A stretch of 51,532 bases of DNA from Arthrobacter sp. Bi26. Lineage in GTDB: Bacteria; Actinomycetota; Actinomycetes; Actinomycetales; Micrococcaceae. Position numbers and translations under genes: made by a program. The notes below the pieces were generated by a model. That model did not search any database and was not told the DNA's origin. It worked only from the letters and a program-made list of their open reading frames with translations. This document shows, piece after piece, positions 8,666 to 17,221 of the stretch. The stretch is taken from assembly GCF_918697925.1 (NCBI RefSeq), contig NZ_CAKKMF010000029.1, forward strand, positions 1 to 51,532. Reading direction: 5' to 3'. Every line of letters begins with the position of its first letter. Position 1 is the first letter of the stretch.

Positions 8666-9570
8666 TGGACGCTGCCATGACCGCCCTCCTGATCATCGCT
8701 TTGGCCCTGGCCGTGTGGCTGGCATTTCCCTCCCCGCGCGCGGCCGGTCAGCGTACCCGCAGGGCATTGCAAGGAACCGGCACGGGAAGTTCCGCCGCCG
8801 ACGGGCAGCCGCGATCCCGCCGGCGAGGTGCCCGTGAAAGATTCGGCCGTGTGCGCGGTGGAAACGCAGGCGCCGGACCCGTCCCAATGACCGCCGTGGT
8901 CCAGCAGCTGGCCGCGCTGCTGAAGGGCGGACGCATCCCCGCCCGGCTGTGGGACGAACTGTGGGTCCTGTACGGCGGGGACGCTGCGCGGGGCTGGTCC
9001 GCGGGCCACATGGCGGGTCACGGGTCCGCCCGCGACCGGGCCCGCGCAGGCTCCGGAGCGGTCCTCGGCCAGGAGTCCCTCAGGATCCTGGCGGCCGCGC
9101 GCGCGGCCGCCCTGCGCGGGTCCTCCGTGGCCGCGGCCATCCGTCGCGAGGTCTCCGGCGGAACAGCGGGTGAGGGCACCGCCCTCGCAGGCATGGGGGC
9201 CGTGGGCGTGCGGGCCCGCCGCGAGGTTCGCGTCTGGGGCGAGCTCGCCGCATGTTTTGACACGGCCGAGGCCAGCGGTTGCCCGCTGGCCGATGTCCTG
9301 GCGCGCTTTGCCGCCCACCTTGAGACGGAGGACGACGCCGAGGCCGCCCGGCAGACCGCCTTGGCGGGGCCCCGCGCAACTGTCCGTCTGCTGACTTGGC
9401 TCCCGCTGTCGGGCCTGGCTCTGGGCCTGCTGCTCGGCGTGGATCCGGTGGCGACACTGCTGACAAACCCCTGGGGCCTCGCGGCGTTGGCCGCAGGTTT
9501 GGCACTGACCGCCGTCGGCCGGCTGTGGTCCTCAAGGCTCGTCCGGGCCGCGGCGGAATCCCCATCGTGA
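8665..9570 (+). CDS. tadB: TadB-like inner-membrane platform protein (T2SSF)
   Basis: The 301-residue membrane protein lies directly after tadA and has the layout of TadB. An N-terminal membrane segment (about 5-22) is followed by a basic polar region, then a cytoplasmic helical T2SSF-like part (about 120-230, with AEASGCPLADVLARFAAHLE and DDAEAARQTALAGPRATVRLL). Two C-terminal membrane segments follow (about 245-260 and 270-285). In Tad machines TadB and TadC form the membrane platform that the ATPase drives. The ATG at 8665 overlaps the tadA stop; a second in-frame ATG at 8677 is possible. Confidence 0.85.
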   Translation: MDAAMTALLIIALALAVWLAFPSPRAAGQRTRRALQGTGTGSSAADGQPRSRRRGARERFGRVRGGNAGAGPVPMTAVVQQLAALLKGGRIPARLWDELWVLYGGDAARGWSAGHMAGHGSARDRARAGSGAVLGQESLRILAAARAAALRGSSVAAAIRREVSGGTAGEGTALAGMGAVGVRARREVRVWGELAACFDTAEASGCPLADVLARFAAHLETEDDAEAARQTALAGPRATVRLLTWLPLSGLALGLLLGVDPVATLLTNPWGLAALAAGLALTAVGRLWSSRLVRAAAESPS

Positions 9571-9583
9571 CGCCGCGGCTGCC

Positions 9584-10195
9584 GTGAGGCCCGAACTGGC
9601 CGGATTCGTGGTGGCCGCGAGCCTCGCCGGTGCAGTCATCGTGGTCCTCGCCCGCCCGGACCGTGTCCGCCTGCGGCTCCGGCGCCATTTTCGGGCCGCG
9701 GCTGACCCGGCCGCCCGAAGCCCGGTGCCCCCCGACGCCGGCCGGCACGGACGTCACAGCTTCCCAGGTCTGCGGGATACCGCCATGATGCTGGAACTGA
9801 TCGGCGCCATGCTGGATGCAGGTGCCGGGCTTGGCCGGTCCCTCGAACTCGTCGCCGCCCTGGTGCCACCGGAACTCGGGCGGCAACTTCGGCCGGTTGT
9901 GTCGGCACTCGCAATCGGCGCCGACTGGGACACCGCATGGCGCAGTTCCGGTGCCCGGGCGCACCAGCTCCTCGCCCTGCGTGACGCCCTTTGCTTCGCC
10001 GCTCTCACCGGCGCCCCCTCCTCGGCGCTCCTCTATGCCCAGGCGGCCCGGCTTCGCCGCGAACGCAACAGGGCTGCCGAGCAGCGTGCGGCGGCGCTCG
10101 GCGTGAAACTCGTGGTGCCGCTGGGCCTGTGCTCCCTGCCGGCGTTTGTGTGCCTCGGCGTGGTGCCCGTCCTCCTGGGGCTGCTCCCGGCCTGA
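9584..10195 (+). CDS. tadC: TadC-like inner-membrane platform protein (T2SSF)
   Basis: The 203-residue protein starts at a GTG 13 bases after tadB. It has an N-terminal membrane segment (about 6-22), a T2SSF-type helical region (MMLELIGAMLDAGAGLGRSL, about 68-87, and later RNRAAEQRAAALGVKLVVPLG) and a C-terminal membrane segment (about 178-203). It is shorter than proteobacterial TadC, as is usual in actinobacteria. It should pair with TadB in the platform. In related genomes the pilin gene follows closely. Here a large secreted-protein gene lies between. Confidence 0.83.
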   Translation: MRPELAGFVVAASLAGAVIVVLARPDRVRLRLRRHFRAAADPAARSPVPPDAGRHGRHSFPGLRDTAMMLELIGAMLDAGAGLGRSLELVAALVPPELGRQLRPVVSALAIGADWDTAWRSSGARAHQLLALRDALCFAALTGAPSSALLYAQAARLRRERNRAAEQRAAALGVKLVVPLGLCSLPAFVCLGVVPVLLGLLPA

Positions 10196-10384
10196 CGCCG
10201 CCGGCCCGGGGGAGCGCCGGGGCCCAAGGTTTATTCAAGTTGCTGGGGGATACCGTTGGGGCAGGCACCGTCGGAGTATGAGCGGTCTCGTGCGTCGGCT
10301 ACTCACAGCGCTTCCATGGCGCCTCGAATCCCGGAGTTACTGGGGTCTCGTACCGTGTGGGAGCCATGCCAGGGGGGCAGATCA

Positions 10385-12241
10385 ATGATTCGACTGCAAA
10401 AAACGGGCGTGATTGCAGCGCTCAACCTACTAGTGTTGGCCGGTTTGGTGGTCGGTGCCAGTCCGGCGTCCGCCGCCGTGCCGACCTGCCAGCCGGGAGC
10501 GCCGCAACCGACCAACCAATTCCCGGGCAGAACGGTGATTGCCACGAACTTCGAGTCGGGAAGCCTCACGACCGCAGGCTTCAGCGCGCCAGCCACGGCC
10601 GGGACCGGCACGGCCGATGTCTCCTCCGCTGAGCAACACTCGGGCCGCTGCTCGGCCCATGTTCACGTCACGACGGCGGCCGGTTCCCTGGCCAATTTCT
10701 CCGCGCCGCTTCCTGCCGGCAGCAACGACGTCTACGCCGACGGCTGGTTCAACGTCACCAAGCCAGGCGTCGCGGGCAACAACGTCCCCTACTTCCGCTT
10801 CTTCAACGGGAACACCCGGTTCGTGGATGTCTTCCGCGATAACGGCGCTGCCGGCGCCCTGTGGCTGCGCGTGGCGGCGCCTGACGGAACACTGAAATAC
10901 ACGCCGATGAAGGTGAACGTCCCGCTCGGCACGTGGCATCATCTGGTCATGCACGTCGTTCCCAACGGAGCCTCCTCCACGGTCGAGGTCTTGTTCGACG
11001 GAAAGACCGTCTATTCCAGCAAACAGGTCGCCACCCGCTTTAACGCCGTCACCAAGATGCAACTCGGCGCGGAGCACCGACGGCAGGCCGGCGACAGCTA
11101 CATTGACGACGTCGTCATCAAGGCCGGCAAGGCCGGTGGCCAGCTTCCGGGAACGTTCAATCCCATCGCTCCCACCCGTGTCCTGGACACCCGGAACGGC
11201 TCTCCTGTCGCTAGGGATTCTGCCGTGTCGTTCCAGGTCGCGGGGGTCAACGGCATCCCTGCCCAAGTGTCCGCCGTCGTCTTCAACCTCACTGTGACGC
11301 AACCGCGCTCCGTCGGATTCATCACCGCCTACGCGTCCGGCACAGCGCGTCCCAACGCGTCCAACCTGAATTTCTCCGCCGGGCAGACTGTGCCCAACCT
11401 GGTCACGGTTCCCGTGGGCGCCAACGGAAAGGTCACGCTGTTCAACCGGTCCTCGGGATCGTCCCAGCTGATCGCCGACGTGACGGGCTATTACGTCACC
11501 GGAACACCCAGCACGGCGGGCTCGTTCAAGGGCGTTTCTCCCGCCCGGCTTCTGGACACCAGGAACTCATCGGCTGTCGGTGCGGATTCAGCGGTGTCCT
11601 TCCAGGTCGCGGGGGTCAACGGAATCCCGGCATCAGTATCTGCGGTGGTGTTCAACCTGACGGTGACCCAGGCACGTTCCCTGGGCTTCGTGACCGCCTA
11701 CCCTTCCGGAACGGCGCGGCCCAACGCGTCCAACCTGAACTTCTCCGCAGGCCAGACGGTGCCTAACCTGGTCACGGTGCCCGTGGGTGCTAACGGAAAG
11801 GTCGCGCTGTTCAACAGGTCCTCCGGTACGACTCACCTGATCGCCGACGTGGCAGGGTACTACCTGCCGGGAACGCCCACTGCTACGGGTGCGTTCAAGG
11901 CGATGGGACCGCTCCGGATCCTGGATACCCGGAACACCTTCTCGGTCGCAGCGGATTCGCCGGTGTCCTTCCAGGTCGCAGGGGCCCGCGGCGTACCGGC
12001 AGGTGCGTTGGCTGCTGTCTTCAACTTGACGGTCACCTCGCCCAAGTCCTTCGGCTTCGCCACCGCCTACCCGGCCGGCTCAGCACGGCCCAATGCGTCC
12101 AACCTGAACTTCGCCACCGGACAGACCGTGCCGAACCTGGTCTCGGTCCCGCTCGGTCCTGACGGAAAGGTGGCGTTGTTCAACCGGTCCGGGGGATCCG
12201 CCCAGTTCATCGCCGACCTCGCGGGGTACTTCCTCCCCTAG
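10385..12241 (+). CDS. Secreted protein with LamG-like domain and three ~120-residue repeats
   Basis: The 618-residue protein has a clear Sec signal peptide (about 1-31, hydrophobic core then ASPASAA). The ATG at 10385 has GGGGGG shortly ahead. Residues about 45-250 look like a LamG/concanavalin-type beta-sandwich (VIATNFESGS, LGTWHHLVMHVV, DSYIDDVVIKA). Residues 258-380, 381-503 and 504-618 are three repeats. Each starts around a VLDTRN-like phrase, passes NLTVT and RPNASNLNF, and ends near LIADVTGYY. Such repeats occur in secreted actinobacterial proteins; I know no assigned function. There is no LPXTG sorting signal, lipobox or membrane anchor. Lying between tadC and the pilin gene, it may be a surface or pilus-associated adhesin, which is inference. 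Confidence 0.85.
   Translation: MIRLQKTGVIAALNLLVLAGLVVGASPASAAVPTCQPGAPQPTNQFPGRTVIATNFESGSLTTAGFSAPATAGTGTADVSSAEQHSGRCSAHVHVTTAAGSLANFSAPLPAGSNDVYADGWFNVTKPGVAGNNVPYFRFFNGNTRFVDVFRDNGAAGALWLRVAAPDGTLKYTPMKVNVPLGTWHHLVMHVVPNGASSTVEVLFDGKTVYSSKQVATRFNAVTKMQLGAEHRRQAGDSYIDDVVIKAGKAGGQLPGTFNPIAPTRVLDTRNGSPVARDSAVSFQVAGVNGIPAQVSAVVFNLTVTQPRSVGFITAYASGTARPNASNLNFSAGQTVPNLVTVPVGANGKVTLFNRSSGSSQLIADVTGYYVTGTPSTAGSFKGVSPARLLDTRNSSAVGADSAVSFQVAGVNGIPASVSAVVFNLTVTQARSLGFVTAYPSGTARPNASNLNFSAGQTVPNLVTVPVGANGKVALFNRSSGTTHLIADVAGYYLPGTPTATGAFKAMGPLRILDTRNTFSVAADSPVSFQVAGARGVPAGALAAVFNLTVTSPKSFGFATAYPAGSARPNASNLNFATGQTVPNLVSVPLGPDGKVALFNRSGGSAQFIADLAGYFLP
11156..12238 (+). repeat. Three coding tandem repeats, 369, 369 and 345 bases
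   Basis: The repeats start at 11156, 11525 and 11894, each at a TTC codon. Copies 1 and 2 are very similar in DNA as well as protein. Both share, for example, GGTCGCGGGGGTCAACGG and CCCAACGCGTCCAACCTGAA. Copy 3 is more diverged (GARGVPAGALAAVFN). The pattern suggests fairly recent duplication or ongoing homogenisation of the first two copies. Confidence 0.9.
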
Positions 12242-12270
12242 CAAGGCCTACGTGAAGTTCTGAACACCCA

Positions 12271-12324
12271 ACTGAACCCGAGAGACTGTCGTCGCAGTAC
12301 GGACCGCAGCCCCTCGGGTTCAGT
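12271..12324. terminator. Inverted repeat after the secreted protein gene, possible terminator
   Basis: ACTGAACCCGAG (12271-12282) and CTCGGGTTCAGT (12313-12324) form a perfect 12-base stem around a 30-base loop, 30 bases past the stop codon. There is no T-run. It is the main structure in the 292-base gap between the secreted protein gene and the pilin gene. Its position suggests that the pilin and TadE genes have their own transcript. Confidence 0.5.
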
Positions 12325-12533
12325 GCTGTGGCGAGCCGGGCACGGCCTGGCCGGTGCCTTGCGGTCCGTTGGCCGTCCGGTGACCGCCGGCCAGTTCTCC
12401 TCCACAGCAGGCCACGCCGCCACCTTCGGGCATGTTTTCCACTTGGCGCAGACGCGGGCTTACGGCGCAACGCCCAAGCCGGGAGAGTCGAATCAGCCGG
12501 CGATCAGGCCGGTGTCCCGTGGAAGGAAAAAAG

Positions 12534-12833
12534 ATGTCAATCAATCAGGACACACCCGCTGCAAATCGCACCGCCGCAAATCGCATGGATTCGGGGGAGG
12601 GCGGCGGTGCCGAGGTGTATGAAATCTATCCCGGCGCCAGCTCGGTGGTTCCCGTTCAACCGCACGGACGCTCCGGGCCGGCGTCCGCGCAGGCGGGAAT
12701 GGCCACCGCCGAATATGCCATCGCAACCCTCGCTGCCGTGGGGTTCGCCGGGGTCCTCGTCTTCATCATGCGCAGCGATGAGGTCCGCGGTTTCCTCCTG
12801 AACCTCATCCGGACAGCGCTCACGCTGCCATGA
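12534..12833 (+). CDS. DUF4244 Flp-type pilin precursor
   Basis: The 99-residue protein is the presumed main pilin (Rv3656c type). The ATG at 12534 is preceded by GGAAGGAAAAAAG. Residues 1-55 are a polar leader. AQAG (52-55) is followed by MATAEYAIATLAAVGFAGVL, which gives a class IVb prepilin cleavage site after Gly55, a Glu at mature position +5 (Glu60) and then a hydrophobic helix. The mature part is about 44 residues, typical of Flp-like pilins. The leader is long; most Flp leaders have 10-25 residues. The stop overlaps the TadE start (ATGA). No prepilin peptidase gene is seen in the window, so processing would need one elsewhere. Confidence 0.87.
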   Translation: MSINQDTPAANRTAANRMDSGEGGGAEVYEIYPGASSVVPVQPHGRSGPASAQAGMATAEYAIATLAAVGFAGVLVFIMRSDEVRGFLLNLIRTALTLP

Positions 12834-13282
12834 ACGAAATCTGGCGCGCTGAAAGGAGTGCGCACAGGGGGGAGCCGCCGCCAACCACGGAGTGCCGCGG
12901 GGCCGTCACTGCCGAGTTCGCCGTGGCGTTGCCCTCGGTCGTCCTGCTGCTCGCCCTGCTGCTCGCGGGTTCGGCGGCCGGGGTGACGCAACTCCGCGTC
13001 GAGGAAGCGGCCCGCGGCGGTGCCCGTGCACTGGCGAGGGGAGCCGGGGCCGGCGAAGTCGGAGAGATTGTCCGACGGCTCGCCGGCGAAACTGCAGGAT
13101 CCGAGGTGACGCTCGACGGCGAATGGCGCAGGGTCACCGTTACCGGCCGCGTCCCCGGGGCAGTCGGGTCCCTGATTCCGTGGGCACTCAGCGCCAGTGC
13201 GTGGGCGCGTTCGGAGGCGCCCGGCGCGGCACAACAGCCCCGGCTGGATGGTGCATCCCCTACCCCGTGGCAGGACACCTGA
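12830..13282 (+). CDS. TadE-like pseudopilin
   Basis: The 150-residue protein overlaps the pilin gene by four bases. RGAVTAEFAVALPSVVLLLALL (about 23-44) is the TadE pattern. A prepilin-like Gly24 is followed by Glu at +5 (Glu29) and a hydrophobic helix. The rest is a periplasm-facing or surface domain of about 100 residues containing LRVEEAARGGARALARG. TadE proteins are minor pilins of Tad machines. It corresponds in position to Rv3655c. Confidence 0.87.
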   Translation: MNEIWRAERSAHRGEPPPTTECRGAVTAEFAVALPSVVLLLALLLAGSAAGVTQLRVEEAARGGARALARGAGAGEVGEIVRRLAGETAGSEVTLDGEWRRVTVTGRVPGAVGSLIPWALSASAWARSEAPGAAQQPRLDGASPTPWQDT

Positions 13283-13722
13283 TGCCGGCCGCGCATGCCC
13301 GGGCCCACCGGCCGCGGCCCCGAAATCCGGCTCCCGTCCGTGCCCCGCACCGCTGCCTGCCTTCAGAGCGGGGCTCGGGGACCGTCTTGGCCCTGGGACT
13401 CGGGCTGGTGGTCATCATGGCTGTGGTCTTGCTGCTGCTTCTTGCCCAATCGGCCGTCGCGGCGTCAAGGGCTGCCGCGGCTGCCGATCTCGCGGCGCTG
13501 GCCGCCGCGGACGCGGCACGGGGAATCACGTCCGGCGAGCCCTGCGCAGTGGCCAGGGAGGTCGCTCTGAAGAACAACGCCGCGATGATTGCCTGTTCTG
13601 AAGGCCCGGACACCACAGTTCAGGTCCGCACCGAGCTTAGCGCGGGACCATTCCTCGGGGTGGCCACAGGGCTGGCCCGAGCGGGACCGCCCCCTGCGCC
13701 GGGGAGCGGGAGTACACCGTGA
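13282..13722 (+). CDS. TadE/TadG-like protein (Rv3654c type)
   Basis: The 146-residue protein starts at the ATG at 13282, overlapping the TGA of the TadE gene by one base (TGATG). After a basic N-terminus, ERGSGTVLALGLGLVVIMAV (about 42-61) gives the membrane helix usual for Rv3654c-like proteins. There is no Glu at +5, so it is probably a membrane-anchored TadG-like part and not a processed pilin. A region with AAAAADLAALAAADAARG and a Cys pair (Cys92 and Cys109) follows. The extended frame upstream is antisense noise within the TadE gene. It ends the Tad cluster. Confidence 0.83.
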   Translation: MPAAHARAHRPRPRNPAPVRAPHRCLPSERGSGTVLALGLGLVVIMAVVLLLLLAQSAVAASRAAAAADLAALAAADAARGITSGEPCAVAREVALKNNAAMIACSEGPDTTVQVRTELSAGPFLGVATGLARAGPPPAPGSGSTP

Positions 13723-13829
13723 GCAATTCCCCCTTCCCTGCCGGATGCCAGGAACCGCGAATCTGCCCGCGGCTGGCCCCGCCGGCGTGCCGCCGCCGTG
13801 CCGCCGCCGAAGTGCGGCCGGGGCGAGGT

Positions 13830-16256
13830 TCAGGCCCGGAGCGGTTGGGCGGGCTCATCTCCCGGCGTCACGGCGGCGGACGCCGTAGTGCCGGGGTTGC
13901 CGGCATGCATCAGTTCGCTGGCGTCTTTGAGCAGCACGTCGATCAGTGTCACGGCAGCGTCCTTGTCGAGCGGGTTGTTCTTGTTGCCGCACTTGGGTGA
14001 CTGGACGCAGGAGGGGCAGCCGGACTCGCATTCGCAGGCCTTGATGGCGTCGCGCGTGGCGGTCAGCCACAACCTGGCCTTGTCGTAGCCGCGTTCGGCG
14101 AAGCCGGCCCCGCCGGGATGGCCGTCGTAGACAAAGATGGTGGGCACTCCGGTGTCGGCGTGAATGGCCGTGGACACTCCTCCGATGTCCCAGCGGTCGC
14201 TGGAAGCCACGAGCGGCAGGAGGCCGATGGCCGCGTGCTCGGCAGCGTGCAGGGCTCCGGGGAACTGTGCCTCGATCAGCCCCGCGCCGGTCAGCGAGCG
14301 GTTGTCCACGACAAACCAGACCGCCTTGGTAAACAGGTCCCTGGCGCCCAGTTCCAGGGGTTCTTCGCCGAGGATCTCGTTCGAAATCAATGCCTTGCGC
14401 TGGAAGGAAACCACCTGGGTTGTTACTTTCACGTCGCCGAAATGCACGGCCACATCGCCCCACTGGGTGGTGCGTTCCGTTTCGAGGACCTCGATCTGGG
14501 TCACGTCCCGTGCGGTGGTGTAGTAGTCGGGGTTCGCCCGGCGCACCATCACACAGTGATCGTCCTCATTCAGGTCCTCCACCACGTAGCTGTCGCCCTG
14601 GTGGACGTAGATGGCGCCGGTGTGGGCCTGGTAATGGGTCTGGGGCGAATCCATGGTGCCGAGCAAGGAGCCCGTCTCGGCATCCACGATGCTCACCGGC
14701 CCACCGCCGTCGGCCCGGAGGTTCACCATGGCGGCGGCACTCTGCGGATGGGTCCAAAACCATCCGGCCGGCCGTTTGCGCAGGTAGCCCTGCAGAACCA
14801 GCCGGTCCAGCAGCTTTTCCGACGTGGCCCCGAAGAGCTCCAACTCGGCGAATCCGAGGGGAAGTTCCGCAGCGGCGGCGCACAGGTGCGGGCCCAGGAC
14901 ATATGGATTGGAGGGATCGAAGACCGTGGCTTCCACCGAGACGTCGAAAATCGCCTCGGGGTGGTTCACCAGGTACGTGTCCAGCGGGTCGTCGCTGGCC
15001 ACGAAGGCCGCGATCGCGTCCTGGCCGGCGCGGCCCGCCCGGCCGATCTGTTGGAACAACGACGCGCGGGTGCCCGGCCAGCCTGCGACCAGCACGGCGT
15101 CAAGTCCGGAAATGTCGATGCCCAGTTCCAGCGCCGACGTGCTCGAGACGCCCAGCAGTTCACCCGAGCGCAGAGCCTTTTCCAGCGCCCGTCGCTCCTC
15201 AGGCAGGTAGCCCGAGCGGTAGGCGGCCACTCGCTGCGGCAGGCTGGGGTCCACCTCGTCGAGGAGGCGCTTGGCGATGGCGGAAATTGTCTCTGCCCCG
15301 CGCCTGGACTTGATGAATGCGATAGTCCGGGTGCGGGAGGACACCAGATTGGCCAGCAGGTCGGCGGTCTCGGCGACGGCGGTCCGGCGCTCCTTGGCAC
15401 CGTTTTCGCCCCGGAGTTCTGTCAGGGCAGGTTCCCAAAACGCCACGGTGGTGGACCCGTGGGGGGAGCTGTCTTCGGAAACGGCACGAACTGGTGCGCC
15501 GATCAGCCTGCCGAAAGACTGCTCGGGGTCAGAGGCCGTGGCGGACGCCGCGATGAACACGGGTCCGGGATGCGAGCCGCCGGGGCTGTAGTACGCACAG
15601 ATTCGACGCAGCCGGCGCATGAGGTTTGCGACGTGGGAGCCGAAGACTCCGCGGTAGCTGTGGGCCTCATCCACGATCACATAGCGGAGGCGCCTGAAGA
15701 ACTTGGCCCACCACGCATGGTTCGGGAGGATGCCGAAGTGCAGCATGTCAGGGTTGGCGAGGATGAAGTTCGCATGGTCCCGGATCCAGCGCCGGGAAGC
15801 GGGATCGGTGTCGCCGTCGTAGGTTTCGGCACGGACGGTGGGGAGCTTCAGCGCCCGGATCGCTGCTAGCTGGTCGGCGGCCAGTGCCTTGGTGGGGGAC
15901 AGGTAGAGGGCCACGGCGCCGTCGTCGTGGATTTTCCCGGGATCGGACAGGACCCTGAGCTCGGAACGGTGGATCGCGTCCAGGGCAGGCAACTGATAGG
16001 CCAGTGACTTGCCGGACGCCGTGCCGGTGGCAATGACCACGTGCTCTCCGGCGTGGGCCAGCTCGGCGGCCTGGACCTGGTGAAGGTAGGGCTCGTGGAT
16101 GCCCAGGGAACCGTACGCGTTCACGAGATCCGGGTGGGACCACTCCGGCCACGGCGCATTGACGGCCTCGCGGGCCGGGATCGTCCGCACATGACGCAGC
16201 TGTTCCGGGTCCGGGCCTCGGCCCAGCAACGGAATCAAGGACTCATGCGGGTTCAC
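13830..16256 (-). CDS. DEAD/DEAH-box helicase with C-terminal DUF1998-type cysteine cluster (Rv3649 type)
   Basis: The 808-residue protein is a superfamily 2 helicase of the Lhr-like/Hrq1-like branch. It uses ATP to unwind nucleic acid and is probably linked to DNA repair. Walker A is ATGTASGKS (about 76-84). VIVDEAHSYRGVFG holds the DEAH box. Motif VI reads QIGRAGRAGQD. Near the C-terminus ECESGCPSCVQSPKCGN supplies four cysteines of the DUF1998/MZB metal site. The start is the GTG at 16256; the ribosome binding site is weak (GAAAGAA). It is convergent with the Tad genes, and the 107 bases between hold no gene. Helicase next to the Tad cluster is the same order as in mycobacteria. Confidence 0.93.
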   Translation of the reverse strand: MNPHESLIPLLGRGPDPEQLRHVRTIPAREAVNAPWPEWSHPDLVNAYGSLGIHEPYLHQVQAAELAHAGEHVVIATGTASGKSLAYQLPALDAIHRSELRVLSDPGKIHDDGAVALYLSPTKALAADQLAAIRALKLPTVRAETYDGDTDPASRRWIRDHANFILANPDMLHFGILPNHAWWAKFFRRLRYVIVDEAHSYRGVFGSHVANLMRRLRRICAYYSPGGSHPGPVFIAASATASDPEQSFGRLIGAPVRAVSEDSSPHGSTTVAFWEPALTELRGENGAKERRTAVAETADLLANLVSSRTRTIAFIKSRRGAETISAIAKRLLDEVDPSLPQRVAAYRSGYLPEERRALEKALRSGELLGVSSTSALELGIDISGLDAVLVAGWPGTRASLFQQIGRAGRAGQDAIAAFVASDDPLDTYLVNHPEAIFDVSVEATVFDPSNPYVLGPHLCAAAAELPLGFAELELFGATSEKLLDRLVLQGYLRKRPAGWFWTHPQSAAAMVNLRADGGGPVSIVDAETGSLLGTMDSPQTHYQAHTGAIYVHQGDSYVVEDLNEDDHCVMVRRANPDYYTTARDVTQIEVLETERTTQWGDVAVHFGDVKVTTQVVSFQRKALISNEILGEEPLELGARDLFTKAVWFVVDNRSLTGAGLIEAQFPGALHAAEHAAIGLLPLVASSDRWDIGGVSTAIHADTGVPTIFVYDGHPGGAGFAERGYDKARLWLTATRDAIKACECESGCPSCVQSPKCGNKNNPLDKDAAVTLIDVLLKDASELMHAGNPGTTASAAVTPGDEPAQPLRA

Positions 16257-16409
16257 TCACATATTCTTTCATCCGGCCTCAAATCGCCCGCCCGGCAGCC
16301 ACTGCGGCTTCGGTTCGGCGTCCGGCCACACGGAAAGCACGCAGGGGCGCCCAGCGGACGGCAGATTGCCCCGGGCGCCCGTTCCCGGGCGGCAAACGCG
16401 GGCAGCGCC

Positions 16410-17102
16410 TCAACCGACGGACAGGTCCGCCCCTTCGTCCGACGTCGACAACATCAGGACGTGGCACACCATGCGCCAGCCGAGGTGGGAATAGAGCTTT
16501 TGGCCGTCCAGCGAGGCGAGTAGCAGCCCGGAGTCGACGTCGTGTTCGAACGCCTGGGCCGCCAGAGCCTTCATGATGAAGCTGCCCAGCCCCCGCCGCT
16601 GGTACGCCGGTGAAGTCACGATGTTGTCGAAGATGGCGGTGTGTCCCACCACGAAAACGCGTCCGCTGGCTGCGACCTCCTCGCCTGCGCTGACCACCGC
16701 GTGGTGGACTCCGTCCGTCCGGGACGTCGCAAGCTTGAGGTCATCGTCCGAAAGCCAGGGGTCTTCCGAATCCTGAGTCTCCATGTCCACGATCATCATG
16801 GTCTGGGAAGCCGAGGTGACGTGGATGCCGTGCCGCTGTCCCAGGAATGTGTACCGGGCCACATCGTTGGTGAGGATCGTGAGGACTCTGGCCGGAACTT
16901 CAGCTGCCTTCGCTGCTAGCGCCGCGAACTCCTCATCGGAGGGATCGTAGGCGAAGTATTCCCATTCGTGGGTGGTGTCCGCGCGAAAGGCCGCGGGGAA
17001 CCGTCCCTCCCTGCGCGTCTCATATCCGCGGCAGCCGGCCCATCCGGCAACCCAGACTTCCAGCAGGTGGGTGGTGTCTTCAACCATGGCGTCAAGACTC
17101 AT
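16410..17102 (-). CDS. GNAT-family N-acetyltransferase
   Basis: The protein has 230 residues if it starts at the ATG at 17102; the frame stays open to a TTG at 17135, and neither has a strong ribosome binding site. The acetyl-CoA binding motif A is TSPAYQRRGLGSFIMKALAA near residue 165. VVGHTAIFDNIV comes just before it and LYSHLGWRMV just after, as in a single GNAT domain. The N-terminal 100 residues (WVAGWAGCRGY, WEYFAYDPSDEEF) look like a family-specific extension. The substrate is unknown. It lies between the helicase and trhO with no sign of an operon. Confidence 0.83.
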   Translation of the reverse strand: MSLDAMVEDTTHLLEVWVAGWAGCRGYETRREGRFPAAFRADTTHEWEYFAYDPSDEEFAALAAKAAEVPARVLTILTNDVARYTFLGQRHGIHVTSASQTMMIVDMETQDSEDPWLSDDDLKLATSRTDGVHHAVVSAGEEVAASGRVFVVGHTAIFDNIVTSPAYQRRGLGSFIMKALAAQAFEHDVDSGLLLASLDGQKLYSHLGWRMVCHVLMLSTSDEGADLSVG

Positions 17103-17221
17103 GTGATGAGCGTATTCCAGCCGTGCCGCAAGCAACAGTGGCCGGGTCGGGGGAAGGCCGCTTGCTTATCCAATTGTGACTGTCGCCCGGCCCCCCCGTT
17201 CCAGCCAGTACCCTTAAAAGC

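Noticed and set aside
14118..15869. 583-codon plus-strand frame opposite the helicase gene
   Set aside because: It is antisense to a well supported helicase and has no domain or ribosome binding site.
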